From contig OX421966.1 of the NCBI GenBank assembly GCA_949128115.1, forward strand, positions 59,765,416 to 59,829,415: a stretch of 64,000 bases of DNA, read 5' to 3'. The number at the start of each line of letters is the position of its first letter. Within the stretch, counting starts at the first letter, position 1. Both the position numbers and the translations under genes were made by a program. This stretch comes from Anaspis maculata (Eukaryota > Arthropoda > Insecta > Coleoptera > Scraptiidae). The notes beneath the pieces were generated by a model, which saw only the letters and a list, made by a program, of their open reading frames with translations, made no database searches and had not been told where the DNA came from. Positions 42,646 to 55,300 of the stretch are shown here, piece by piece.

Positions 42646-42792
42646 AATTCTGTACCAAACCCGTTTAAATTTAAAGGCCGTTGAAAGAAAATCAGTGGCC
42701 CCAATCGTGAAGCCCATTTCTGATCGTTCCTAGGTGACCGGCGACGCCTTTAAAAATTTTAAGGGGCCTTTAAATTTTACAGAATTGCCACT
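42646..42792. mobile_element. Worn palindromic MITE, about 147 bp
   Basis: AGGGCCAATTCTGT on the left pairs with ACAGAATTGCCAC on the right. Inner AATTTAAAGGCC and GGCCTTTAAATT also pair. Confidence 0.55.
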
Positions 42793-43155
42793 ATAATCAT
42801 TGTTTCGAAGCCTTTAATTGGCGAGCACCTTTGTAGGTTTTCAGCAATGATCGGTTCACTAAACACAAAACAGTAACAGGGCGCAATCAAAAAGACCCTC
42901 ACATGAAAGTATTTTTCCTGGGTAATTGTTTCGCGTACACCAATTGGTTCCGAAGTTTTTGGAAGGGTGAAATTGGGTTCAACATTTCCGGCTATAAAAA
43001 CTTGCGTTCGCGTTATCCTTCGATGAATTCAAGGGCAATTCAAGGTGAAAAATGAAAAAATGGTTCAGTTCTCCACAAAGGCAAAGCCACATCAAAACTT
43101 TTCCCAAAATAGGCAAAAGAGACCATAGCCTAAAAAGAACAAGCAAAAAGAATAC
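42793..43155. other. No feature recognised
   Basis: Unassigned sequence before the LTR relic. Confidence 0.3.
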
Positions 43156-43501
43156 TTTTACGAGCGGCGATTCTGGAGAACACGCGATCGTTCTAGACTC
43201 TTTCCATTAAAAGACAGTTTACAAGTACGAAGCTCTGGACATTTCCAGAACATACGCGATGACTTAGGCCCAGTTGCTCACTTTAACTTTAAACTTGGTT
43301 TGGTTGCCATAAATTTAATTGTTGCAACAATCATATTTCCACAGCAAGCGAACCGGGTATAAAGCTAAACTCGAAGTCAAAGTGAGCAACTCAGCGTTAG
43401 TAAATGGAATTTACGTGGAAACTTGAGTAAGACACATCTGTCCATTTTGGCGGAGGTGCCGGATCAACCGCACGTGGGAATTACACGCGACATACGTAAC
43501 A
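43156..43501 (+). mobile_element. Shortened solo LTR of the gypsy family
   Basis: It starts TTTTACGAGCGGCGATTC and ends CATACGTAACA, matching the ends of the LTR at 47719-48207. Internal blocks such as TACAAGTACGAAGCTCTGG and TTTTGGCGGAGGTGC are shared with that LTR and with 17688-18296. ATAC flanks both sides (43152-43155 and 43502-43505), a possible 4-bp target duplication. It has lost internal sequence and gained a MITE at 43268-43396. Confidence 0.6.
43268..43396. mobile_element. 129-bp MITE inside the LTR relic
   Basis: GCCCAGTTGCTCACTTTAAC pairs imperfectly with AGTGAGCAACTCAGC. It is a diverged copy of the MITE at 55215-55342, sharing AAACTTGGTTTGGTTGCCAT and the central ATTGTTGCAACAAT. 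Confidence 0.7.
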
Positions 43502-44742
43502 ATACATTGATTTTATGTTGAAACTAATTTCTGTTTCTTATTGTGTTCAGACTCGTTGTTAAGTGAATCTCAACACTCTCAAGAGCCCTATCCTCGAGCA
43601 ACCAGAGGAAAAACACAACAGGATGGCGTCCTGATACTAGACGATCACCGGCCAGGCGGTTCCAAAAGCAGGAAAAGTGATTCAATCAAGGACGGCATTT
43701 CCTAGCATGAAAAATGGCTGAAACAGACTGCGGATTAGCTGCAGAGAGAAAGAGAAACAGATAGATTCTTGTGGCGTGAGTTTCTGCCAAATCTGAGCAG
43801 CTAAGAATGTAAGAAAAAAATGTGTCATTCAAATCTGGGCTGGCAAGAGAATAAAAAAAAAATTTGAAAAAAATATAGAAATTTTGAAAAAAAATTGAGT
43901 TTTTTGAATTTTTAAATTTTTAAATACTTATTCATTTTCATTTTAGATTTTAGATTACTCTGCTTTTTTTCAAGTCTCTTACTCCACTAATTCTCATAAA
44001 ACTCATGGTTAAAGAAAAAACAATAGGAAATGCCGTCCTTAAAATAAGTTTAATTAAATTGAAGTATAATGGGTTTTGTACCCATCCAGGCGTATGAGCA
44101 AGAACACTGTGGAGTTTCAGTTTGAATCTTGATAGGTGGGGAGTTTTAGGCGCTTTCCTTTTACCACCATCTGACGTCACCTCATCTTAGTTAGAGAAAG
44201 AAAAAGCAAGGAATCGCAAATAAAAGGAAGGAGCGAGTGAGAACCACTACCAATAGTCTATTGGACACACTGGTGCATATTCGCTTGTTTTTTTACTGCA
44301 TTCACTTCAGATTGAAATTTAGCGCGGCTATTCAATAACAAGACTTGATGTTAGTATCAAACCAAGCGAAATGTTTCATTATGAAATCTGTCCGTTATCA
44401 CCATGGCCTGCTTAGCATGAAAAATTCGAACAAACAGAAACTTTCATCAAAATTATCGAATATCTCGGAAATGATGGAATTCAGGGGTAGACCCCTGGTA
44501 AAAAAGAAAGAGGAGGAAAAAAGCTATCGAATGGTGACATAAAATGGGTGGCTTTTTTTTTGAAAAAAGTGACCCAATGGGGCCTTGCAATTGAAAAACT
44601 CAACGTGAGGCCGCCACTACTGTAGGCGCCTACTTTGATGAAGCGTAACGACGGGAAAAACAGGGGAGTTTGAGTAGTTTGACCAGTAACTGACAGTGAC
44701 TGGAGACGTCAAGCAAGAAACAGAGGTTATCCAAATTTCGAA
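43502..44742. other. Unassigned stretch
   Basis: No gene recognised. It lies between the LTR relic and the truncated end of the gypsy element. A 3' LTR for the gypsy element was looked for here and not found. Confidence 0.3.
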
Positions 44743-47700
44743 TCAAGACATAAAATGACGGACGTCGGTCGCTGAAGCGTCAACGCCGTTAAAATTGTCG
44801 AATTTTCCCCCAGCGGTTGTGGCGCCCTCGGTGTGTGAAAGTGGCAGTGCAAGGCCCCATTTGGGTGACACTACGCGCCCCAAAAATTTGACTTGCTTCT
44901 GGAAGAGCACGCATTTCTTTAGGTTGAGCTTGAGATGTGCACCTCGAAGACGTCGAAATACCTCCCGGGGGTTCTTCAGGTGCTTCTCGAAGGTTCGACC
45001 GATGACCATTACGTCGTCGAGGTAGACTATGGCAAATTTCCCATGTAAGACCTCGCAGGACGCACTCCATTAGACGTTCAAACGTTGCCGGTGCGTTGCA
45101 AAGTCCAAACGGCATCACAGTAAACTGATAGAGGCCGCTCCCGGCGGAAAACGCCGGCTTCTCTTTGTCGTCGTTGTGGAGTCCTACTTGCCAGTAACCA
45201 CTCTTCAGGTCAAGCATCGAAAACCATCTCGATCCAGACAGCGTGCTCAAAGTGTCGTCAATCCGAGGAAGTGGATAGCTGTCTTTCTTCGTCACATCAT
45301 TGAGTTTGCGGTAGTCCACGCAAAATCGTGTACTACCGTCTTTCTTCGTGACCAAAACAACCGGTGAAGACCATGGGCTCGTCGATTCTTCGATCACGCC
45401 TTCATCCAACATGTTTTTCAAGAGCTTCGACACCTCTTCTTGCTTCGCCAATGATAGGCGCCGGGGAGCCTGTGGGATCGGTGCGGCGTTCTCAGTGTTG
45501 ATCCGATGTTGGATCACGCTGGTCCTTCCGGTAGGGTTACCTTCCATCGCAAAGGCTGCAGCTTCTTCTTGTATGAATTGCGTCGCAAGCTCTCTCTCCA
45601 CTCAGATGTTTCCAGTCAGGCGAGAACATCTCCACTAGCTTTTTCTCCAAGAGCTTGGGAGTCGCAGCCTTAGTCGATATGTCTTCACAGCGTGAGATCC
45701 ACTCTACGGGTTCACACTTGCCCAGGGTCTCTCCTTCCTTGATTGTTTTGCACGTCTTGTTCGGGTTAATGACTCTGATCGGGATTTTTGTCTTGTCCAT
45801 GTTAATTATTGTCTTAGCCATGAGACAGCTGGCAGATGCGTCGGGTTCAGCAATGCCGGCGACATGTCCTCCAGGTTGTCCACTCAATGTTGCCCACACG
45901 ATTTTCTCGGAGTTAGCGGCTACACGAACGGTTTCAGCCGAAAGTAGGCGGATTTCTTCAGCGGCTTTCATGGATGTTCTAAGCGCCAATTCCTCGTTTC
46001 CGATTTTCAACGTCCGCTGTCCAACATCCAGGATGAATCCGTACTTATCCATCAAGTCCAGGCCAAGTATGAAGTCGTCAACAATGTCAGCGATCAGGAA
46101 CTTTTCTTGCAGCAGAAACCGTCCAAAGCGAATGCTCACTTCAGCTTCTCCGTACAATGTAGCAGACTCTCCGGTAGCTGTAGTCAAACGAGCGCTGTCC
46201 CTCAGTGGCACAATTCGTTGTTTTCGAAGTATCCCTCGTCGAACAATTGACTTCGTGGCTCCGGTATCGATTACGAACACGCAATTGTCCTCGTCAAGCT
46301 TCCCACTAAGAAGAAGGCTATTGGGTGACTTCCGCAGCAGTGAAACGGAGTAACTCCTGGGACATTGAGGACTGCCAGCCAGCGTGCGCCCCTTAGCGCT
46401 AGCTGGAATTAGTTTTCCTGATAGCGTCTATCAGGACTGGGAGTTCTACGTCCCGGAGTGGAACGGTCACTTGAATTTGACTTTTGCCTGCAGTCCCGGA
46501 GCACATGTTCCGGTCTTTCACAGCCGAAGCAACGCGGTCTTCCTCCAGCTCTTGGCTCGCCTTGGGGTCTGTTCCGAGACATAGCGCTGAGGAGTTTATG
46601 TTTGAGTTTCTCAAACATCTCCATTACAGATTTCTCGGAAGTATGTGATACTCCGGATTCGTCAAAGTTCAACTCCCTAAAGCGCGAGGGCGCTCCCTGA
46701 GGGCGCGAAGCATCTTTGGCTGCCTCGATGCGAATAGCTTGAATAAGCGCGTCGCTGAAGTTGGCTGAATTGCTGATCATGACCATCTGACGCAGATCTG
46801 GATCTCTTATTCCGCCCATGAAAGTTTCTTTGACGATGTCGGTCAAAACATCCGCTGGATGAGCTGAATAGGCCAGGTGAACCAGCCTCAGGACTTCGGA
46901 TTCGAATTCCTGGAGGCTTCCCCCGCTCCTTTGTGTCTTGGCCTTCAGCTGGGTTTAATGGATCTGCCGCACATGATTGTCTCCATACCAGAGCTCCAGG
47001 ACCCTCGTCAGCTTGGCAAAGTCTTTCTGCTCGCTCTCAAGAATCGTCTGGAGCAGCTCCAATGCTGGGCCTCTGAGAGCCAGAACTAGAGCTGTGGCTC
47101 TCCCATCGTTGCTCCATCCGTTTGCTTCGGCAGCGGCATCGAACTGGCTCTTATAGGTAGTCCATGGGCTTTTCCCATCGAAGTTTGGCAGCTTCACACG
47201 ATGGACACCCGCTGAACTGACCATCGCAACACTGGCGGCGGTTTTCTGACCTGTTGCTCCAGCTTCGTCATGTTGGCCTTCACCGCTTCCACTTCTTTTT
47301 CTAGCTTGCTCACGCTGCCGTCGAAATACCGCGTTTGTTGTTCTACAACGGCTAGAATTTCTTCCTTTTCCTCCGGACGTTTCCTTTCCTGTTCTTCTAG
47401 CAGGTTTCTCAATTCCTGTTCTTGCCCTTCTAGAAGATTCTTCGGTTCTGCCTTGTCTTTTTACGCCTCGTTTCTTGTCGAATCTCCTGTTCTTGCAGAA
47501 GATCTCGCTATTGTTGTAGAAGGTTTTCTTATTCTTCTTTTTCTTCTTGGAGCTCCGTCTTTTGTTCCTGCATTATCGCCATCATGCTCGCCAAAGTGTC
47601 TTTGACGCCTGTCTTCGACATGCTTCTCTTCTCCGGCATTCGCAAAGCACGAATGTTCCGAACGTCCTGTAGTCGCAGGCCGAGTTACTCTCAATTATAC
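44743..47700 (-). pseudogene. Broken Ty3/gypsy Gag-Pol
   Basis: Read on the minus strand, this is the coding part of an LTR retrotransposon that has lost its second half. In order: a Gag helical region (47412-46955) with VKLPNFDGKSPWTTYKSQFD; a CCHC knuckle CFGCERPEHVLRDC (about 46533-46490); a protease with VIDTGATKSIV (about 46270); RT with WSSPVVLVTKKDGSTRFCVD, then MPFGLCNAPATFERLM and YLDD near 45020. Frames change between Gag segments, between protease and RT (about 45600), and once more just before YLDD (about 45030), and there is a stop in the N-terminal coiled coil. RNase H and integrase are absent: similarity fades by about 44880. The Asp-Thr-Gly-Ala and YLDD motifs and order place it in Ty3/gypsy. 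It is dead as a source of protein. Confidence 0.85.
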
Positions 47701-47716
47701 CCGCTTTCTGACACCA
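47701..47716 (-). other. Primer-binding site of the gypsy element
   Basis: On the minus strand TGGTGTCAGAAAGCGG lies 2 bases after the LTR. Complementarity to a TTCTGACACCA end suggests a tRNA-Leu primer, by recall only. A likely extra A interrupts it. Confidence 0.55.
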
Positions 47717-47718
47717 AA

Positions 47719-48207
47719 TGTTACGTATTTCGCGTACCTACAGGTTCGAAATATAATTGAGTCGGTCGTTTTAAAACACACACTGTTAATTTCTGTATGT
47801 CGCAGGTATTTCGCTTTTATCCGCTCGCTATCACTTCGTATTCCAATTCAATACTGCCCGTCGCACTGGAGGACGGTGCTTTATATGCCTCCGATTCGTG
47901 TTCCCGAACTTTCTATCATCTTCCAGCAATTTCCATAGTGACCCGGCATATGCGGTTTCTAGACGACTCCTGAATAATCACACACACCTTTCGCGTGTTT
48001 TCCGTGTGTTCTGGAATCTGCACCTCCGCCAAAATGGACGGTTGTGTCTCGATCGACCGTTGAAGGTTCCCAATGCCAATAAGCCATCGCGTATACTTCT
48101 GGAATGCACCAGATCGCTCCGCACTTCTACACTGCGATTTAATGGATGGAAGAATCCAGAATAAGATCCCGTGTTTACCAGTACGCACGGAATAGCCGCT
48201 CGTAACA
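47719..48207 (-). repeat. 5' LTR of the gypsy element, 489 bp
   Basis: On the minus strand it starts TGTTACGAGCGGC and ends AAATACGTAACA, with a TGTTACG/CGTAACA inverted terminus. It lies immediately upstream of the primer site and Gag. It is the reference for the relics at 17688-18296 and 43156-43501. Confidence 0.85.
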
Positions 48208-49387
48208 ATATTTTATATACTTACCTACTATTGGAGATATTGGATCGAAATAATTGAGAGCGATAGTCATTCATTGGAGCGTTGCGGCGAAGAACGTGAA
48301 ACTAGGATGGGAAGTATGAGTCACTCTCAGTTATCCACGCTCCAAGTGTTCATCACTTATACTCACTCACACCCACTCTGTACTTAGATATGTGAATGAG
48401 TCACTCACTCTCAATTAGGTATTTCGATTTCATAGTAGGTATCTATACCTTATTACCTATAGTATCTATCAATATCAAATATACAAAACAGAGAGCAGTA
48501 CTCTGGATTGGTTAACGTAAAGTGATTTGGATCACACAGATCAAGGTTTTCGTAAGCGCCTAAGGTCCGGATCACTCTTACCTACCTTAAAGGGTTCGCC
48601 TAGGGGTTGTTCGCTTTCCTCTTTGCAGCACGCTGTATAAAACCGATAAAACCATTTTAACTGAATCAAACAATGAACGCAAACAGTTTTACTATTGTTT
48701 ACAATATTCGCGTGATTCCATATGCGCCATCGATTGAATTTTGCAATCGCTCTTCTCGTTATTACCAAGAACTTTTCCAAAATTCTTGAGCAACCCATAA
48801 GCCAGCGATAAAAACAATTTTCGATATCAACAATTCGCCACAATAATTATTATCAACAACGCTGCCGATTAGTCAATCTACATGCTTACTTATGCCGTCA
48901 ACTACTGACAAATATTTCTTTTGCGTTTCGAAATTCTCCCCGAGAACACAATAAAATCGTCCCCGAAAAAAAATTCAAAAAACCGGCATGTTTTCCCGCG
49001 CTTTATCCACCGCCAACCACCTGTTGAACGCCACGGTATGTTTTTTACATATTTTCGCTTAATCTGGGCCCCGCGAAATAACGATTCTTGCCCAACGGAT
49101 CGCAAATATGCTGTTTTCACTCACCGCGTGCGTTTGGTAACCGCTTTGTGACCCCGGGGGGGCCTCGGGGCCGATTTTCTTGATAACCTCCGCGCTATCG
49201 CTTTTTACCACCACAGTATCGCCTTATTACCGTTAGATGAAAGCAATCTGATTTACTTTTACTTGGTTTGTCGTTGTGAACGGTACGTGAGGTAAATTAT
49301 GCGAAATATCAAGTTTTCACACTAAAAAAGTTGATTTTGTTTCGGTTTGACGTTTGAGGTTAAGTCCGCCTCTGCCGTAACCTCAAA
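48208..49387 (+). promoter_or_regulatory. Shmt upstream region, probable promoter and 5' UTR
   Basis: From about 48930 the composition becomes richer in G+C and CpG, with GGGCCCCGCG and CCCCGGGGGGGCC blocks, up to the Shmt start codon at 49388. No clear TATA box is visible. GTATGT at 49036 could be a donor of a 5' UTR exon. A minus-strand 100-residue frame (48541-48843) shows no motif. Confidence 0.4.
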
Positions 49388-52300
49388 ATGTCACGCTCAG
49401 CAAGTAAAATTCTGCTGAGGATGGTTTTTAACGTTGGCAATTTGCAGAAACGCTTCCAGAGCAACCCGACGATCAAGATGAGCTCCCAGTTATTGAACGC
49501 CACCCTGTGGGATTCCGATCCGGAGCTGTTTGAGCTTATCCAGAAGGAGAAGCACCGACAGAAGCACGGCCTGGAGATGATAGCTTCGGAGAACTTCACG
49601 TCGTTGCCGGTGCTGCAGTGTCTCAGCTCTTGCCTGCACAATAAATATTCTGAGGGCCTGCCAGGACAGAGGTGAGAGCTGTTTTTGAGGTAGTTTTTTT
49701 TTGCGGAAATGTAATTTCTGTTGTTTCAGGTACTATGGGGGCAACCAGTTTATCGACAAAGTTGAAATATTGGCGCAGCAGAGGTCACTGGAGGCCTACG
49801 GCTTGGATAAGGAAAAGTGGGGCGTGAACGTGCAGCCTTATTCGGGGTCGCCGGCAAATTTTGCTGTGTACACGGGAATTGTGGAACCCCATGGCAGGAT
49901 CATGGGTCTGGATCTGCCAGATGGTGGCCATTTGACGCACGGGTTTTTCACGCCGACCAAGAAGATTTCTGCCACGTCCATTTTCTTTGAATCTGTTCCT
50001 TATAAGGTACTTACTACATAAATTTTCTTTGTACAGGGTATTCATGTACCTATAAATTATACCCCCCCTCTGGAGACTTCCCATAGAAGATAATTTTGAA
50101 AATGAGAAACGATTCTCGAATGATTTCTTCAGTAGGCTTCGAATCCGTCCACAAAAATTTTCTGTGGTATACCTATTGCTTACAGGGTGCAATTGCGAAA
50201 ATTTTTGTCACAGTAGACACCCTGAATTCTAATATGGGAATCGATTCCGCTTTTCATCCTGATTATAAATATATATCACACTTGATCTTGATAGGTTAGT
50301 CAACGAAACACTTGTGAAAAAATAACTGAATTTTTTTTAAAATACCGAAAAATGTTTTTTTTCGAAAGTAACTCAGTGAATTTTTCATCATTTTGGGAAA
50401 AATAGATATGATTATAGCCTGAAATTTTTACCCAACTCAATTCAACTCCATGAACTCGAAAAAAAAAATTGTTGATATTTTTTAAAATATTAGCAAATTT
50501 TTTCAAACTTGAACACAATTTTTCACATGGTGCTTTTTTGAGCAACCTATTAAGTGTGATATGTCTGTAATCAGCTTAAAAAGCGGAATCGATTTCCATA
50601 TTAAAATACAGGCTGTCTCATTTGAAGAAAATTTTCGGTGCTTCACCCTGTAAGCCACCTACTTACCACAGAAAATTTTGATGGATAGATTCGGAACCTA
50701 CGGGAAAAACTATGTGAGAAACATTTTTACTTTTCAAAATTATGGTCAAGGGGAAGTCTCCAAGGAGGGGGGGGGAGGGGGGATCATTTACGCGGTAATT
50801 CAAAAAAGCAACATTTTTTCTGTAGTTTCTGAATATGTCAAGTATAATATTCCATTTCGTGTCACATACAGGGTGCCTCAATGTTTTTGCATTTTTTTAA
50901 AACACCTGTATTTCATCACCACAATCGATGCAAATTGCTATTCTTATAACAAAAATACATGACACTTCTAAAAAAATTTCTGAAAAAAAAACGAAAAATT
51001 TACAGGGTGCCTCTTTTTTTTGAAAATTATGGACTCACTCCAGAATTCAAATATGTCCAGAATATTTTGTTTTACTTTCAAATGGCATGGAATGACATAA
51101 AATGACTAACCAAATATCCGGTACATAGGTATCTGATTTCTGAAATGAATCCATCGCATTCTAAAAAACAAATGTTTTTCAAGTAGCTTTTGTGAATTTT
51201 TAAAAAAAAATTTCTGAATTTTTGTCAGAAGTGTCATGCATTTTTGTAAACAGGATAACAATGTGCATCGATTGTGGTGATTATTACATACAACGCCCTT
51301 GATTATCAGACCTACCTACAAGGATAATATTCACTTATCTAAATCCCACTGTCAATGGCAACTGAATAAAATTGGTGTAAACAACAAAATCTGACAGCTG
51401 TCATTTCGGACTTCTTTTTTGTAATAATCTTCAAAATATCACTCGTGCTCGAGATTTTCCCAGATAATTTTGGCCAGGCGTTTCCCTCGGGCTGATTGTC
51501 CCTGGATAAATGCCCTCCTCCTACGGAGTCGGGCATTTATCGCTACAATCAGCACTCGCGATCGCCTGACCAAAATTATCGTGAAAATCTAAGCACTTGT
51601 GATATTACTGTTGACTATTGGCGAGTAACATTACCGATGGTGGCGCTGCTGATGCGCTTCGCATGTAAACAAACATGTCGGATAGGGCACGGATTGTTGC
51701 CCGCGCGTTCAAAAATCTCATCAGTAATAAGCGGTTTTTAATGTCCTCTAGACGTGAAACGTGGTTAATTAGTACCTATTGCGGTGGAACTCAAAAATGG
51801 CAGAAGCGAATTGAGTGTTATGAAGGTTTTCAATCACTGGATGGCCTCAAGCCTCAACGGATTACCGATGTATCGTGATGGGATACCTACTGATGGGAGA
51901 GGAAATTCTGAAGTCACAATTTCTTGTGTTGTGTGGTCGAAAGCGAACCGAATCAAGCTTCAGTTCAAACATAGACATATTTGGATTGTGTTTACAAACA
52001 AGCGCATTGTATGAATCTCCTCACAAGGCAACTGAGATCGTAATTAAAAGAAATAGTAGTAGCAGTTCCTGCGAGTTCCTGTGAAAATGGAACGTTTAAA
52101 TGCACTTGCAAAGCTGGCCAGTCCGGGACATGCAAACATATCGCAGCTATGCTTCTTCGATGCAGCCATTTAAAGTTCCTATTTTCAGCGACACTGCCCA
52201 GGCTTTTCTCGTAGTCATATATTTTCCACAGTGCCAAGTTTGTTTGTCATCTTGACTACCCAACTTGCGTCTTTCGCTTTCGACGGGAAACGGTGAAAAT

Positions 52301-55300
52301 GTAACTCTTCCTTTTTCCGGCTTCCACAGCGCGACTCGCACTCGGAAACGCAACAAATTCTCCGCCACTTTTTGTCACTATGACAAAATCACAAATCTTA
52401 CCACCTCCCATTCTGATGCCACTTTTGCTTGCCAGTCGTCGTACACGTGCCACTTTTATTTAAAAATGCAATGCTTTTGCAACCGACGACACCTAGTATA
52501 TTCAAGATAATGAAACGTGCGTGGCTCACGTACTTTGTTGGAAAAAATCAACGCCGCGTTAAGTCAGATGGAATCAATTAAAGTCACCAAACACCGCAAC
52601 GCTCATAAGAGCCCACACAAATCTGCGGTTGATCCGTGCACAAACGTCGTTTACACGTTGGCCGTCAGATGGCGTATTCGATCTTGAAACTCGCCAATTC
52701 CACACAACATACTTCTGACCAATCAATAGGTTTGAAACCTTCGAGTTGAACCAATGAAATTAGTTTTATACTGATAAAACACCACCTTCGTACAGTTTTA
52801 TACTGATAAAACTGTGCCTTCCTTTTCATAAATAAACATGATACTTGATTTAAAAATTTCCTGAAAATCGTGCCTGCTATAAGCATTTCAAGCGTCACCT
52901 ACACACAGTGACACCGCTTCCAACAGTTGCAGTATTGCAATCGGTATATATACTCATCCCTTGTGTCCAACTAGAGGTGAGATGTAGTTTACTATATTTA
53001 TGAAATACCACATTTAGGCAGTTTCTAATTCAAATAAGTAACAATAATTTTGATCTGCAATGATTATCCATGGACCATTGTGTAATTTCTGTTTGTTATA
53101 ATTGCCGCATCATCATTATTTTTGCCACAACGGCACCGTACGTCGCCGTAGGTTAGGCAACCTAGGCCACCCCCCTGCACAGCTGACACATTGACAATGA
53201 CATCCGCAATCCGCGCGGGGCACAAAATCGCAGATTCAGTCACAAAAATGACCTGTTCATCACTTCTGTAAGGTTATGGTTATAGTTTGCGGCCAATGTG
53301 ATTTGGTTTTTTGTAAGGCAAAGCTTTGGAAGACGTTTTTACGTTGAAAAGCACAATAATAATTGAAATATTAGCTGTTCGTTAGATTGTAAGTGTACTT
53401 GATTTCCGAAGCAACTTGATTGAATTAGCATGACCTCATGACGGTGTCACAACGCCAAAAAAAACAAGTCTGTTTTTGGATATGGGGTAGATTGGGGATC
53501 AAAACGTTTTTATATTTTGATAAATTTCACGTTTTGTGGAATATTCTCCGCAAATACCACTCGAGCTATACGAGTTTTATCAAAATTTTCGAACTGTTTC
53601 TCAAGCTTTGTTTTCATGAAGCAATTCAACTCGTGCAAATGGTCACTTTATTATCAAAGACAAAAACCCTCCAGCTACGCTGTCGGGTTTTTTTCAGATA
53701 ATAAAGTGACCATTTCACACTCGGTGAATTTCTTGAAAACAAAGCTTTCGAGATAGTTCGAAAATTTTATCGATAAAACTCATAGCTCTTGTGGTATTAC
53801 ATACGATAAAATACGGGGTGTTTCGAAAAAATGCCAAAAACCTTGCGTCGCCCTGTGTATATGGCACGGAATGGAAAAATTTTAACTTGATATTCAGAAA
53901 CTACGGAAAAAATTGTTTCTGTAAAGTTTTTTCTTTTTTCAATTATCATGGAGGGAAAGTTTCTATGGGGAGTATCCGTCTCGCGTGGACACCTGTACTG
54001 TGCCGGTCAAAAAATTTCCTTTGGCATTGGCCTTGAATTTTGGAACCAAATCTTCGTAAATTGGAGCAGCCAGACTGACCAGTTGACTGGAAATTTTGAA
54101 GCCAATTCCAAGTGAAAAAATTGGTGATTCATGAAATGATCAAGTGCATAGTGTAGATGTAGTGTGGCAGAACTGTGATTCCAGTGGCCTGAGAAGGTTA
54201 GATTTTAGTTTTCAAGTTTTCAAATCTGAGCAATGGGCCACGTGCATGACATGTAGCGCTGCGGCGGAATGTGACGTTCTTGTTGGACTCGATTTAGTTA
54301 GCGAACATCTCACTAGGTGGCGCTTGTGTCGACAAAAAAAAACGTCACTTTTCGCTGCCGTCATTCTGGCAACCGTTAAGCAAACTGTCGACTATTTTGC
54401 AGTTGCACTTCACAACGAACAAATACACGAGAAATAAATGTCAAAACAAGTAACCATGCAACCATGCCAAAGCTGTCTGCTGTCAAAAAAGTTCAACAAG
54501 AATTTCTTATTTTCACCACCATGGGCTCTATGTCCTTCGCGTTGACCGCTCAAGGTCAATGGTCATGCACATAACCCATAGAAAATCCTTGAAACTTTTC
54601 AGTTGGTTGCGCTGGTATTATTACATTTTTGGTATGATGATTGACTACGACCCCTATTTTTTACCCCCTAATTTTTTCAATTGTTTTGACACTAACACTT
54701 GCAGTTGTTTTATGTGTTTTAATCACTGCTCACTATGCACTAACTTTTGGTACAATTACTCATAATTATTCAAAAAAAAAGCAATAATGGAGCGGAGCTC
54801 TGGCAAAACGCCGCAGGCTCATGCGAAGAGTCTAGTACCACTACTTCGGCCGGAGCGCTCGCGACACACCCGACTCTAACCGAACAGGCCACGAACACTA
54901 CACTCGCGCTACAAATTTTTATTCCCTTGAAAGTGTTTTCGACATGTTCATTCAGATGCAAATATCTCGAAAACTGAGCCTTTAATCAAAATTTCACAAC
55001 ATCAACTTTTTGTTCTAGATTGAACTCGAAATTGAAAAATATCAACAATTTTCAAAAAAAATTAAGGGGGTGAAAAATAGGAGATATAAAGTGGAAGTAC
55101 CCGCTATTATCTACACCCATGAAAATTTTTTATCAAACATGTTACTATTGGTCGGTAGAGACTTATTTGCTTATTTCAGTAAATCTTGGGTCAAATTATT
55201 ATTATTATGACCAACGCCGGGTTGCTCACTTCGAGTTAACCTTTAAACTTGGTTTGGTTGCCATAGATTCAATTGTTGCAACAATTACTCCCATAGTAAC

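Noticed and set aside
45655..46353. 232-residue plus-strand frame opposite the gypsy protease
   Set aside because: The minus strand shows the true protease and RT motifs; this frame is its complement.
48541..48843. 100-residue minus-strand frame upstream of Shmt
   Set aside because: No motif, no splice support and unremarkable composition.
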